Source: Sphingomonas sp. BT-65
GTDB lineage: Bacteria; Pseudomonadota; Alphaproteobacteria; Sphingomonadales; Sphingomonadaceae
Assembly (NCBI RefSeq): GCF_026107375.2
Contig: NZ_JAPCIA010000001.1
Span: 1,488,001 to 1,552,000 of the forward strand
DNA length: 64,000 bases
Direction: 5' to 3'
Part shown: positions 9,061 through 18,600 of the stretch, piece by piece
Layout of the letters: each line of letters begins with the position of its first letter
Position numbering within the stretch: position 1 is the first letter of the stretch
Position numbers and translations under genes: made by a program
The notes under the pieces: generated by a model
What the model was told of the DNA's origin: nothing
What the model saw: only the letters and a program-made list of their open reading frames with translations
Databases searched by the model: none

Positions 9061-10449
9061 ATGAAAAACTCACGCCGCAGCTTCCTCGCCACCGCCGCCG
9101 CCGCCGGCGTCGCCTCGCAGTTCCCTGCCTGGGCCGAAACCAATCCCGACGGCACGCCGCGCCTCATGCTCGGGCCGATGGTGGGCGCGGTCACGCAGAC
9201 CAGCGTGCCGATCTGGATGCAGTTGAGCGGCGACTATTTCGACGCGGTGGTCGAGTATACGACGGATCCCGTGGCCGGCCCGTGGAAGCGCACGCCGCCG
9301 CAACGCGCCCGCGCCGAGGACAATTACACGCTGGTCATCAACGTCGAGGGGCTGCAGCCCGACACGGTCTATCACTATCGCGTCCTCTCCAACGGCAAGC
9401 AGGACAAGTATCTGCGCGACCGCCTGCCGCCGCAGGTGCGCACCGCCCCCGCGGCGCCGGCGCGCTTCCGCGTCGCCTTCGGCTCGTGCGCGCGAGTCCA
9501 GAACGATCCCGAGCAGCCGATCTGGCGCGCGGTCGCGCAATACCGCCCCGACCTCTTCTTCTGGCTCGGCGACAACATCTACGGCGATTCGATAACCCCC
9601 GCGACGCTGGTCAGCGAATATCAGCGCCAGCGCTTCGTGCCGTCGTTCCAGCCGGTCGGGCGCAACGTGCCGCAGCTCTCGATTTGGGACGATCACGACT
9701 ACGGGCTCGACAATTACGACCGCACCAACCCGATCCGGCGCGAGGCGCTGGCGATCTTCCGGCAATTCTGGGCCAACCCGAGCTCGGGCCTGCCGGACAC
9801 ACCGGGGGTGTTCTTCGACTATTCCTACGGCGGGGTGGATTTCCTCTTCCTCGACGACCGCTATCATCGCGCGCCCGACGCCGACGCGGACACCCCCGAC
9901 AAGGAATTCCTCGGGAAAGGCCAGTTCGAGTGGCTGAAGCAGCAGCTGCTGGCGAGCCGCGCCCCATTCAAGCTGCTCTCGTGCGGGAGCGGCTGGTCAC
10001 GCTTCAAGGGGCCGGGGGGCGATAGCTGGTCCGCCTATCAGCATGAGCGCACGCGCCTGTTCGACTTCATCCGCGACAAGGGCATCACGGGCGTTGTGCT
10101 GCTGTCGGGGGACACGCATTTCCCCTATGTCGCCTGCGCACCCTGGTCCGAGCGCGGCGGCTACGACTTCTACGACCTGGTGAGCTCGGCGCTCGCCCAG
10201 GCCCTTGCGGAATCGGCCGACGGGATCGAGGCGCGCATCGCTGCCATGGTCCCGGACCGGATGATCCGTTCGCCCTTGCTCGGGATCAACAATGCCGGGA
10301 TCCTCGACTTCGACATGACCGGAAAGGTGCCGACGCTGAGCTTCAACGTGATCGATGCGCGCGGCAAGCTGCTCTACGATCCGGTGACGCTCCGCGCGGA
10401 CGAGCTGGTCAACGGGGTTTCCTCATGGCGGAGCAAGCTTGGCCGGTGA
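9061..10449 (+). CDS. phoD: PhoD-like alkaline phosphatase (Tat-exported)
   Basis: 462 residues. A twin-arginine signal (NSRRSFLATAAAAG) points to Tat export of a folded metalloenzyme. A beta-sandwich N-terminal domain (residues about 35-135) is followed by the PhoD metallophosphatase domain: FGSCARVQNDPEQPIW, DLFFWLGDNIYGDS, IWDDHDYGLDN and LLSGDTHFPY, which supply the metal-binding Cys/Asp/Asn/His residues. The family hydrolyses phosphomono- and diesters in the periplasm using Fe and Ca. It follows an STN-domain TBDR in the same direction, so receptor and enzyme may jointly handle an organophosphate. Confidence 0.9.
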   Translation: MKNSRRSFLATAAAAGVASQFPAWAETNPDGTPRLMLGPMVGAVTQTSVPIWMQLSGDYFDAVVEYTTDPVAGPWKRTPPQRARAEDNYTLVINVEGLQPDTVYHYRVLSNGKQDKYLRDRLPPQVRTAPAAPARFRVAFGSCARVQNDPEQPIWRAVAQYRPDLFFWLGDNIYGDSITPATLVSEYQRQRFVPSFQPVGRNVPQLSIWDDHDYGLDNYDRTNPIRREALAIFRQFWANPSSGLPDTPGVFFDYSYGGVDFLFLDDRYHRAPDADADTPDKEFLGKGQFEWLKQQLLASRAPFKLLSCGSGWSRFKGPGGDSWSAYQHERTRLFDFIRDKGITGVVLLSGDTHFPYVACAPWSERGGYDFYDLVSSALAQALAESADGIEARIAAMVPDRMIRSPLLGINNAGILDFDMTGKVPTLSFNVIDARGKLLYDPVTLRADELVNGVSSWRSKLGR

Positions 10450-10488
10450 TCCCGCAGGCACGGGTTGAGCTGCCCCCGCCCAGTACGC

Positions 10489-12501
10489 CTAGTCCAGCCG
10501 CTTGAAGCGGATCGCCGCTCCCCCGCCCGGGCGCAGCGCCAGTTCGAGGCGGTCGGCGCGGGTGACGACGCGGCGCTCGATCTCGAGTCCGACGGGGTTG
10601 TGCCGGAAGTCCGCATCGGGTGCATCGCGATAGATCTGCGCCTCGTAGCGCTTGCCGGGAGCGAGGAAGTCGAGCGGCTGGACCAGCTTGCGCGGGTTCT
10701 CGTCGGTCACCGCGCCCAGGAACCAGTCCTGCCCGCCGCGCGGCTGGCGCGCCACCACGGCATAGTCGCCGATCTCGCCCGCCAGCGTCCGCGACACCTC
10801 CCAGTCGGTCGGCACGTCGCGGATGAACTGGAAGGCATCAAGCCGCGCCTCGTAATTCTCGGGCAGGTCCGCCGCCATGTGGATCGGGGAATAGAGCACG
10901 ACATAGAGCGCCAGCTGCGTCGCCAGCGTCGACTGCACGCGGCGCATCAGCTCGGTCTTGCCCTGCACCAGGTCGAAGATGCCGGGGGTATAATCCATCG
11001 GCCCAGCGAGCATCCGCGTGAAGGGCAGGATCGTGACATGCTCGGGCGGGTTGGTCGGATTACCCCAGGCGTTGAACTCCTGTCCGCGCGCGCCCTCGCG
11101 GCTGACCCAGTTGGGATAAGTGCGGCGCAGGCCGGTGTCCTTGACTGGCTCGTGGGTGTTGATCGCGATGCGGCGCTTCGCCGCCTGCTCCACCACATGC
11201 AGATGATGGCGCACCAGATACTGGTCGGCGAACCAGTGCTGGCCGCCCGTGGTGTCGACCAGCGTACCGCTGGGGCGGACATAGCCGGTCTTGATCACCG
11301 ACACCCCGGCGCCGGCATAGAGCTTGAGCGCATCCGCGAGCTGCGCCTCGTAATTGGGGACTGCGCCGCCGGTCTCGTTGTGGCCGATCAGCTTGACCCC
11401 GCGCGCCTTGCCATAGGCGGCGAGCGCGGGAAGATCGAAATCGGGATAGGCCTGCGTGAAGCTGAACTTGTCGCCATTGGCGATCCAGTCGCCGTCCCAG
11501 CCCTTGTTCCACCCCTCGACCAGCACGCCGTCGAAGCCGTATTTGGCGGCGAAGTCGATGTAGCGCCTGACGTTGGCGGTGGTCGCGCCATGATAGGCGC
11601 CGCTGCCCCAGCTGGTCTTGTTGAGGTGCATCTCCCACCACACGCCGACATATTTGCCGGGCTTGAACCAGCTGACGTCGCCGAGCTTGTTGGGCTCGTT
11701 GAGGTTGAGCGTCAGCCGGCTGTCGGCGAGCGCGGCGGCGCTGTCGCCGATCAGCACGGTGCGCCACGGCGTAGCGAACGGCCCGGTCTTGCGCACCGCG
11801 ACGTCGTCCGGCAGCGGCATGAGCCATGCCTTGAGCGTGCCCGCGCCGTCGGCCTGCAGCAGCATGCTCGGGAAATCGACCAGCGCGGCTTCGTGGAACG
11901 AGAGATGGACGCCGTCCGCGCCCTTCATCGTCAGCGGCGTCTCGGCGAGCGTGATGCGGCGGGCGTCGGTCTGGGTGTAGAGATACTCGTCGCGGTCCGC
12001 GCCGAGCGCCTGGTACCACCAGGCCTGCCACGCGCCGCCCGGCCGGAACTCGGTCCGTTCCCCGGCGACTTCAACCGCCTGGCCGGCGGGGATCGCGTCA
12101 TAGACGTAGCGGAAGCCGAAGCCGTCATCGAACAACCGGAAGACGACGCGAACCGCGCGATTGAGCGGCGTGTCACCCGTCAGCGTGACGCCGAGCTCGG
12201 TATGATGGTCGCGGATCACCCGCTGCTCGCCCCAGGGCTGCTGCCAGCTGGTGTCGATAACCCGCCGCCCGGCTACGGTCAGTGCCGTGAACCGGGCGGC
12301 GGGCTCCCCCTTAAAGTCGAGGCCGAGCCGCGCGGGCGCGAGCAGCTCCTTGCCGTTGCGGCGGACCGCGTAGCGCGCCTCCCCCTGCGCCACCGACACG
12401 CACAACTCGATCACCTTGCCCGGTGATTGCGCGCACTCGGCGGCGCTGGCCGCGGCAGGCGCGGCAACCAGGGTAAGCAAGGTCAGGATGCGCAGGATCA
12501 T
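10489..12501 (-). CDS. Glycoside hydrolase family 97 (SusB-like alpha-glucosidase)
   Basis: About 670 residues. The ATG at 12501 starts the signal peptide (MILRILTLLTLVAAPAAASAA) and has GGAAGAG upstream; the in-frame extension to 12558 is not signal-like. GH97 features: N-terminal beta-sandwich; GVWWEMHLNKTSWGSGAYHGATT; DGVLVEGWNKGW; LIGHNETGG; NTHEPVKDTGLRRTYPNW and EGARGQEFNAWG. The Glu residues in HNETGG and THEPVK fit the inverting, alpha-glucosidase-type subgroup rather than the Asp-containing retaining subgroup. It probably trims maltodextrins in the periplasm, matching the nearby MalA-type TBDR, sugar permease and LacI regulator. It lies 66 bases after a halogenase-like gene in the same direction. 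Confidence 0.93.
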   Translation of the reverse strand: MILRILTLLTLVAAPAAASAAECAQSPGKVIELCVSVAQGEARYAVRRNGKELLAPARLGLDFKGEPAARFTALTVAGRRVIDTSWQQPWGEQRVIRDHHTELGVTLTGDTPLNRAVRVVFRLFDDGFGFRYVYDAIPAGQAVEVAGERTEFRPGGAWQAWWYQALGADRDEYLYTQTDARRITLAETPLTMKGADGVHLSFHEAALVDFPSMLLQADGAGTLKAWLMPLPDDVAVRKTGPFATPWRTVLIGDSAAALADSRLTLNLNEPNKLGDVSWFKPGKYVGVWWEMHLNKTSWGSGAYHGATTANVRRYIDFAAKYGFDGVLVEGWNKGWDGDWIANGDKFSFTQAYPDFDLPALAAYGKARGVKLIGHNETGGAVPNYEAQLADALKLYAGAGVSVIKTGYVRPSGTLVDTTGGQHWFADQYLVRHHLHVVEQAAKRRIAINTHEPVKDTGLRRTYPNWVSREGARGQEFNAWGNPTNPPEHVTILPFTRMLAGPMDYTPGIFDLVQGKTELMRRVQSTLATQLALYVVLYSPIHMAADLPENYEARLDAFQFIRDVPTDWEVSRTLAGEIGDYAVVARQPRGGQDWFLGAVTDENPRKLVQPLDFLAPGKRYEAQIYRDAPDADFRHNPVGLEIERRVVTRADRLELALRPGGGAAIRFKRLD

Positions 12502-12567
12502 CGGGCAGTCTCTTCCAGGGGAGGGCGGATTCAGTGGAGCGGGTCGCCGGGGGCTCATGACGGCGGC

Positions 12568-14058
12568 TCAACCATGCGAATGCGCCATGATGCGGGCGAG
12601 ATACTGATCATGGGTCGGCGCCTCGAGCACTTGTTCCCGCACAAAGCCGAGCATGCGCCGCAGCTGCGCCTTTACCTCGTCGGGCGGGGTGCGATCGATC
12701 GCGGGCAGATAGCTGTCGGGCACGAGGCCGTGGCCGATGAACAAGGCGCGCCAGCTGTCGGGCAGGAAGCTCTCTTCCTCGAACGGCGGCACCTCGCCGC
12801 GCGCGCGGAACAGGTCGATGGCGTGCGCCACTGCTTCCGGCAGCGGCGCGGCCCTACCCTCCGCCCAGAAGCCCCCGGCATAGCGGGCGAGCGCATAATG
12901 CGCCGACTGGAAATCGCGCACTCGCTCGAACGCGGCGTGCATCACGCGGTTATATTCGGCGCGCCGGGCGTCATAGCTGCCATTACCGGCGGGGAAGCTC
13001 GCGAGCAGTTGCACCAGCCCGAGCTGGATCGCGTGTAGTTCCACACCATGCACCGGATCGAACACGCACGCCGCCTCGCCGATCGCAATGCAGTTGCGCC
13101 GCCACGCCGTCCGCCGGCCGGGATCGAGCGGCCGGACGACGGCATCGTCCAGCGCCAGCCCGCTCGCCGAGCGGGCACGGTCCAGCGCCGCGTCGTCGCT
13201 GCATGCGCCCGAGACATAGGCCTGCACGACGTGCGTCTGCGCGATCGCGGGGTGAAGCGCGGTCCACCCGCCCTGCCAGGCGCGGATTTCGGCATAGACC
13301 GGGATCGGCGCGACGCCCGGCCCGCGCGCGGCGAGCATGCGATCGGCCGGAAACTGCGCGCGCCAGCTTTCGCGCGCCGGGTCGATCGCCGCGATCAGCG
13401 CTGCCTCCGGGCCCGTCGCATCGAGGAACAGATCGCCCTCGATCCGCCCGCTCCCGATCTCCAGCGCGACGATATCGCCGCGCTCGGAGTCCAGCACCGG
13501 CCGTGCGGTTTCCGCCGGATGGATCGCGACGCCTGCCTTCTCCGCCAGCGATCTCAGGCTCTGCGCATAGGCGAGGGCCGGCAGATGATAGCCATAGTCG
13601 CTGCGGCCATAGAGTTCGGTCTCCTCGTTCGGGAGCAGCAGCCGGCCGTGCCGCGCGGCGGCTGCGGCAAGCGAGAATTCCTCCAGCGGAACCGGCAGCC
13701 CGTACCGGCGCGCCTTGAGCCAATAGGCGAAGAAATCGGCGCCCTCGATCGGCGCGCCGGCGCCGCCATAGGCGTGGAGGAAGGCCGGTGCCATGCCCGA
13801 GGCATCGGTGAAGTTGTGCCCGAGCGAGAAGCAGCCGCCGACGATGCGCAGCAACGCCGCCTCGTCGATGCCGATGCGGTTGTGCAGCGCCTCCAGCGGC
13901 GGCAGCGTGGGATGGACGTCGGCGGGTCCGCGATTGCCGGGCAGCTCGACAGCGGTGACCGTGACCTCCGCCGGCGCCAGCGCGCGCGCCAGCATTACCG
14001 CGCTCAGCCACAGCGCTGTATCGCTCCCCGCGATTACGATGCGCGTCGGCGCGCTCAT
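12568..14058 (-). CDS. Divergent tryptophan-halogenase-family flavoprotein lacking key residues
   Basis: 496 residues, related along its length to the preceding halogenase: RIVIAG start, TLPPLEALHNRIGIDEAALL, YHLPALAYAQSLRSLAEKAGVAIHP, LFLDATGP and FDPVHGVELHAIQLGLVQLLASFP. The FAD-loop GGGTAGW is degraded to AGSDTALW (residues 10-17). The residue aligned with the catalytic lysine is serine (Ser78 in GGCFSLGHNF), and no WxWxIP signature is present. It is therefore unlikely to be an active halogenase; it may bind flavin weakly or partner the intact paralogue. Its ATG overlaps that gene's stop by four bases (ATGA), implying coupled synthesis. Confidence 0.82.
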   Translation of the reverse strand: MSAPTRIVIAGSDTALWLSAVMLARALAPAEVTVTAVELPGNRGPADVHPTLPPLEALHNRIGIDEAALLRIVGGCFSLGHNFTDASGMAPAFLHAYGGAGAPIEGADFFAYWLKARRYGLPVPLEEFSLAAAAARHGRLLLPNEETELYGRSDYGYHLPALAYAQSLRSLAEKAGVAIHPAETARPVLDSERGDIVALEIGSGRIEGDLFLDATGPEAALIAAIDPARESWRAQFPADRMLAARGPGVAPIPVYAEIRAWQGGWTALHPAIAQTHVVQAYVSGACSDDAALDRARSASGLALDDAVVRPLDPGRRTAWRRNCIAIGEAACVFDPVHGVELHAIQLGLVQLLASFPAGNGSYDARRAEYNRVMHAAFERVRDFQSAHYALARYAGGFWAEGRAAPLPEAVAHAIDLFRARGEVPPFEEESFLPDSWRALFIGHGLVPDSYLPAIDRTPPDEVKAQLRRMLGFVREQVLEAPTHDQYLARIMAHSHG

Positions 14059-15623
14059 CGGACGCGCTCCAGCTCGACTTCACCGCAATAATTCGCAAGG
14101 AACGCGGCGTGCGAAGTGCGGCCCGTCGCGCTGGCGGCGATGCGCGCGCGCAGATCGTTCAGCCGCGCCTCGAGCGCATCGAGCGGGATGCGATCCGCCA
14201 GCCGGTTATAAGCGCGCGGCAGCACTCGCTGCCCCTCCAGCACCGAGAACCAGCTGTCGCGCGAGAACAGGCCGAGCTGATACTCGGGCGCGGCCGCGCT
14301 CTCTTCGAACAACGCGATCTTGTGCGCGAGGCTGTCGGGGAGCGTCATCGCGCGGACATGATCCCATAACGGTTCGCCGGCGCGCGCGTTGGTGGCGTAG
14401 TGCAGCACGACGAAATCGCGCGCGCGGTCGTAGTGGATTTCGAAGAGCCGGTTGAACTCGGCGGCAAGGCGCGGGTCGATGCCGGTCGCGCGCGTCGGGA
14501 TCAGGTTGGCGAGATCGGTGACCGCAGCCTGGATCAGGAAGATACTGGTGGATTCGAGCGGCTCGAGGAACCCGCCGGCCAATCCGACCGCGACGCAATT
14601 GCCCTCCCACGCCCGCGCGCGGCGCCCCGCCTGAAAGCGCAGCAGCCGCGGCTCGGCAAGCGCGGGCCCGTCGATCGCCGCCATCAGCGTGGCATGCGCC
14701 GCGTCCTCTTCGCAGAAGCTGCTCGAAAAGACATAACCGTTGCCGGTGCGGTGCTGAAGCGGGATGCGCCAGATCCAGCCGCCGCGCTGCGCGGTCGCAC
14801 GCGTATAGGGGGTGAGCGGCGCGACGCGCTCGCAGGGCACGGCGAGCGCGCGGTCGCAAGGCAGCCATTGGCTCCAGTCGCACCAGTCCACGCCCATCGT
14901 CTGCCCGACGAGCAGCGAGCGGAACCCGCTGCAGTCGATGAACAGGTCGCCGGCGATCGTCTCCCCGGACTTGAGCGTCAGCGTTTCGACATGGCCGCTG
15001 CCCGCGTCTCGGCCTACGTCCATCACCTGACCTTCGACGCGCTCGACCCCGCGCGCGGTCGCCCAGTTGCGCAGGAAGGCGGCGTAGAGGCCCGCATCGA
15101 AATGATAGGCGTAGGAATAGGTCGAGCGGATCGAGCTCATGTCCTCGCTGGGCGGCTCGAACCCGTTGGCGAGGGCCAGCGCGATCGCGTAACTATAGTC
15201 CTGGAGCGAGCCGACATCGCGCCCGGCCAGCCGCGCGCGCGCCCAGCTATGCTGGAAATCCACCCCCGCCCAGGGTTCGCCGAAGGTGCCGAACGGGTGA
15301 ATGTAGCGGTCGTCCGGTCGGGTCCAGCCGACGAACTCGATGCCCAGCTTGATGCTCCCGCGCGTGTCGCGCAGGAACTCGGCCTCGTCGAGCCCGAGCA
15401 TGTCGTTGAAGGTCTTGATGTGCGGCAGCGTCGCTTCGCCGACGCCGACGGTGCCGATCTCGTCGGATTCGATCAGCGTGATGCTGTAGTCGGCGGGATC
15501 GAGCAGCCGCACCAGTCCAGCCGCGCACATCCAGCCCGCCGTGCCGCCGCCCAGGATCACGATCCTGAACGCGTTGCCGGAGGGTGGGCGGGAAGGGGGC
15601 CGGGGGTTCGCCTGCATCTGCAT
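14055..15623 (-). CDS. Tryptophan halogenase-like protein with intact motifs
   Basis: 522 residues. It has the FAD motif GGGTAGW (residues 25-31), a lysine (Lys92 in GSIKLGIEF) at the position of the catalytic Lys79 of PrnA/RebH, and WIWRIP (283-288), followed by GNGYVFSSSFCEEDA and GFLEPLESTSIFLIQ. All are signatures of FADH2-dependent halogenases. No flavin reductase gene is visible. The gene is flanked by a TBDR and GH97, a context typical of sphingomonad glycan loci where the substrate is unknown. The ATG at 15623 lacks a strong ribosome-binding site, and the terminator of the upstream TBDR ends just before it. Confidence 0.92.
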   Translation of the reverse strand: MQMQANPRPPSRPPSGNAFRIVILGGGTAGWMCAAGLVRLLDPADYSITLIESDEIGTVGVGEATLPHIKTFNDMLGLDEAEFLRDTRGSIKLGIEFVGWTRPDDRYIHPFGTFGEPWAGVDFQHSWARARLAGRDVGSLQDYSYAIALALANGFEPPSEDMSSIRSTYSYAYHFDAGLYAAFLRNWATARGVERVEGQVMDVGRDAGSGHVETLTLKSGETIAGDLFIDCSGFRSLLVGQTMGVDWCDWSQWLPCDRALAVPCERVAPLTPYTRATAQRGGWIWRIPLQHRTGNGYVFSSSFCEEDAAHATLMAAIDGPALAEPRLLRFQAGRRARAWEGNCVAVGLAGGFLEPLESTSIFLIQAAVTDLANLIPTRATGIDPRLAAEFNRLFEIHYDRARDFVVLHYATNARAGEPLWDHVRAMTLPDSLAHKIALFEESAAAPEYQLGLFSRDSWFSVLEGQRVLPRAYNRLADRIPLDALEARLNDLRARIAASATGRTSHAAFLANYCGEVELERVR

Positions 15624-15644
15624 GACTCGACCGATCAGCGAGAG

Positions 15645-15680
15645 AAAAAAGGCGCCGCCACGGCAGATCGCGGCGGCGCC
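15645..15680 (-). terminator. Intrinsic terminator between TBDR and halogenase genes
   Basis: Reading the minus strand, a perfect nine-base stem (GGCGCCGCC / GGCGGCGCC at 15651-15659 and 15672-15680) is followed directly by six T residues (AAAAAA at 15645-15650 on the plus strand). It starts 10 bases after the TBDR stop and ends about 20 bases before the halogenase start. This is a textbook Rho-independent terminator and would strongly reduce readthrough from the receptor into the halogenase/GH97 genes. Confidence 0.85.
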
Positions 15681-15690
15681 AAGGGGAAAG

Positions 15691-18600
15691 CTAGAATTTG
15701 AACCGGACGCCGAACTGGACCCGCCGATCGACGCGGCTCCAGGCCGAGTCGATATATTTGGCCGCGGCGCCGGGCGTCTGCGGCGAGTCGCCGAAGATCT
15801 GCTGCTGATACACGGTGGTGGTGTTCAGCAGGTTGCTCCCTTCGATCGAAAGCTCGAGAAAGTCGGTCGGCGAGACCCGCAGCGACGCGTCGAGGAACCC
15901 GGCCGCCTTCTGGAACACCGGCAAGCCGATGCAGCAGTCGAGATTCTGGGTCAGGTAGCGCGACCGCCAGTTATACGCGACGCGCAGACCCACCGGACCC
16001 TTCTCGTACAGCGCGACCGCGTTGAACGTGTGGTCCGAAATGCCGGCGAGGCGTTTCGAGTCGATCACGAAGCCCGTGCCGCCCAGCGCCTGTTGGCCCG
16101 CACCGAACGCCCCGATGTCGCCGCTTGACGACGCGGTGATGAGGTTCGAGTTGCGGATGCCCGACTGGTGGACATAGGTATAGTTGAGCTGCGTGCCGAG
16201 GCCGCTGAGCCAGCCGGGCAGGAAGTCGAAGAAGGTCTGGTACCCCACCTCCACGCCCATCAGCCTGCCGCCGTTCTTGACGTTGCTCGGCCCGTTGATC
16301 TGAACGGTCTGAGTCGAGGCGCCGTTGGGGATGGTGCGCGTGAACTGGCCGTAGGAGAGGGCGTTGTGCAGCTGCTTGTAGAACAGGCCGACCGTCAGCG
16401 AGCTGCTCTGCCCCATATAGCGCTCGAACGACAGGTCGAACTGGTCCGCGCTCAGCGGCTTCAGCGCCGCGTTGCCCGAATTCGCCGCGAACACGAAATT
16501 ATAGCCCACGACATTGGCCGCGATCTTCGGCGCGGTCGGGGAGTTGAAGATGATGTAGGGCGAGTCCGGCGTGGTGTTGATGATCGGCGCGTTGATCGCC
16601 AGCGTGTTGCGTAACAGGCCGATGTCGGGCCGCGAGATCGCCTTCGAATAGGCGAAGCGGATGAAGTTCTTGTCGTCGAGACCGAACCGCAAATTGACGC
16701 TCGGCAGCCAGTCCGTCCGTGACGACTGGAAGGTATCGGGCGTCGCGGCGCCATTGGCGAACGCGCGGATCGCCGGCGTCAGGTAGCAGCTGACGTTGAC
16801 GATGTTGGTCGCCGAGAGCGGCGCGTTGCAGGCCGGCAACCCGTCGAAGATATTCGCCGCCGGGAAGGCGATGCTGCCGATGCTCTCCTCCTCGGTGCGC
16901 ACCACGCGCAGGCCGACATTGCCCGTCAGCGTGACGTCGCCGAAGATGGTCTTGTCGTTGCCGCCGAAGCGCAGCATGGCGTAGGCCGCCTTGGTCCGCT
17001 CGCGGATCTGCATCACCTCGCCCGGGGTGAAGCATTCGTCCACGGTGGCCTCGGCGCGGTCGCAGATCGCGGTATAGCCGGTGCCGAGCGGCGAATTGGT
17101 CGCCGCGCCGCTCAGCGACGAGATCAGCTTCGGAAAATCCTGGAGCGTCGCGCGGTTGAGATAGACCAGCGGCCCGTTGGGATAGGATTGGCCGTCGTAG
17201 AAATCGCCCAGGCTCGCCGATTCCCAGATGCCCGCGCCATAGCCCCGGAAGGGCGCGTGGCCGGCATTGCCGGCGCAGTTGCCGGTATTGGTCGGATAGG
17301 CCCCGCCAGTGGTGTTATCGATGTTGAAGCCCGGACCGTTACAGTTCCAGTTCGCCGCGATCGGAGTCCAGTTGAACGTCGAGTAGCGCACCTTCTGGCG
17401 GCGGTTGGCGTAGCGCACGCCGACCTTGAGCGAGTCGAGCCAGCCATCGCCGGCGAATTCATATTCCCCATCCGCGCGGAAGGCGAATTCTTGCGCATCA
17501 TTGTCCTCGACATGGCCCTGGATGAAGGGGAGCCAATAATTGTGCGGATTGGCGAGCCCGCCGGCCGCATAATTGACGTTGGAACCCGGCAGCAGCTCGA
17601 CCCGCGGCGTGCCGTCCTCGTTCACGCTATACTGCATATTGGCCATCGACCCGGTCGCGACCAGAATATCGTTATTGTAGGTCGACGCGTCGATGAACTG
17701 CACATCGGCGCTGAGGTGAAGCCGGTCGGTCGGATCCCAGCGGATGTTCGCCGAGAGATCGCTCGTCCCCTCCTCGTGCGCGAAGTTGCGCGCCTCGTTC
17801 TGGAAATAGAGGCCGTTGCGCGGGTTGGCGCCGCACACCCCGGCGCCGCAATAGTTGACGAACGGCATCCCCGGAACCGCAGAGCCGGCGTTGATCGCCG
17901 CCTGCACGCTCTCGAACGTGCCGCTGAAGCTGCCGTGCGGCTGGGTCAGCAGGCCCGATTGCAGCATGCCGTTGGACCCGAAGGTCAGGCCGCTGCTGCC
18001 GGCCAGGACGGAGCCGGAGCGCGGGTTGAAGGCGCGCGTGCCGAAATAATTGCCGTCGAAGACGGTGTGGCTGGCACGCTCCAGCCAGGCATTGGTGTAG
18101 TGCGAGTCGATATATTGGACCGTCGCCTTGAGCGTGCCCGCGTTATTCTCGAACTGGGCCGCGCCGGCGATGCCGCGGCGCTTGCGGTCGTAATCGACCT
18201 GCGAATAGCGGATGCCGTCCGGGGCATAGGCCCAGCCGCTGCCGCCGAACGGGTTGGCGGTGCACGGGATGGTGCCGTCGGCACCGACAATCGCGCGATC
18301 CGCCGTGCCGAAGCCCGCGGTGCAATAGGTGTCGATCTTGTCCATGATGGCGCTTTCGGTGCGCGTCACCACATGGCTCTCGGCATAGTTGCCCAGGATG
18401 CCGAACCGCCCGATCGCGGTATCGACCGAATAGCTGACCAGGCCAGAGAATTCGTGCGTCCAGCGCTCGGAACGGTCGCCATAGTTCGCCTTGACGCTGC
18501 CGGTCACCAGCAGCCCCTTCTGGTCCAGGGGCAGGCGCGTGCGCAGGTTGACGGTGCCGGCGATCCCGCCCTCGATCATCTCGGCGGTCTGGTTCTTGTA

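Noticed and set aside
7406..9073. 555-codon minus-strand frame opposite the STN-domain receptor
   Set aside because: Codon-bias shadow; the plus-strand receptor has full family motifs and a proper end.
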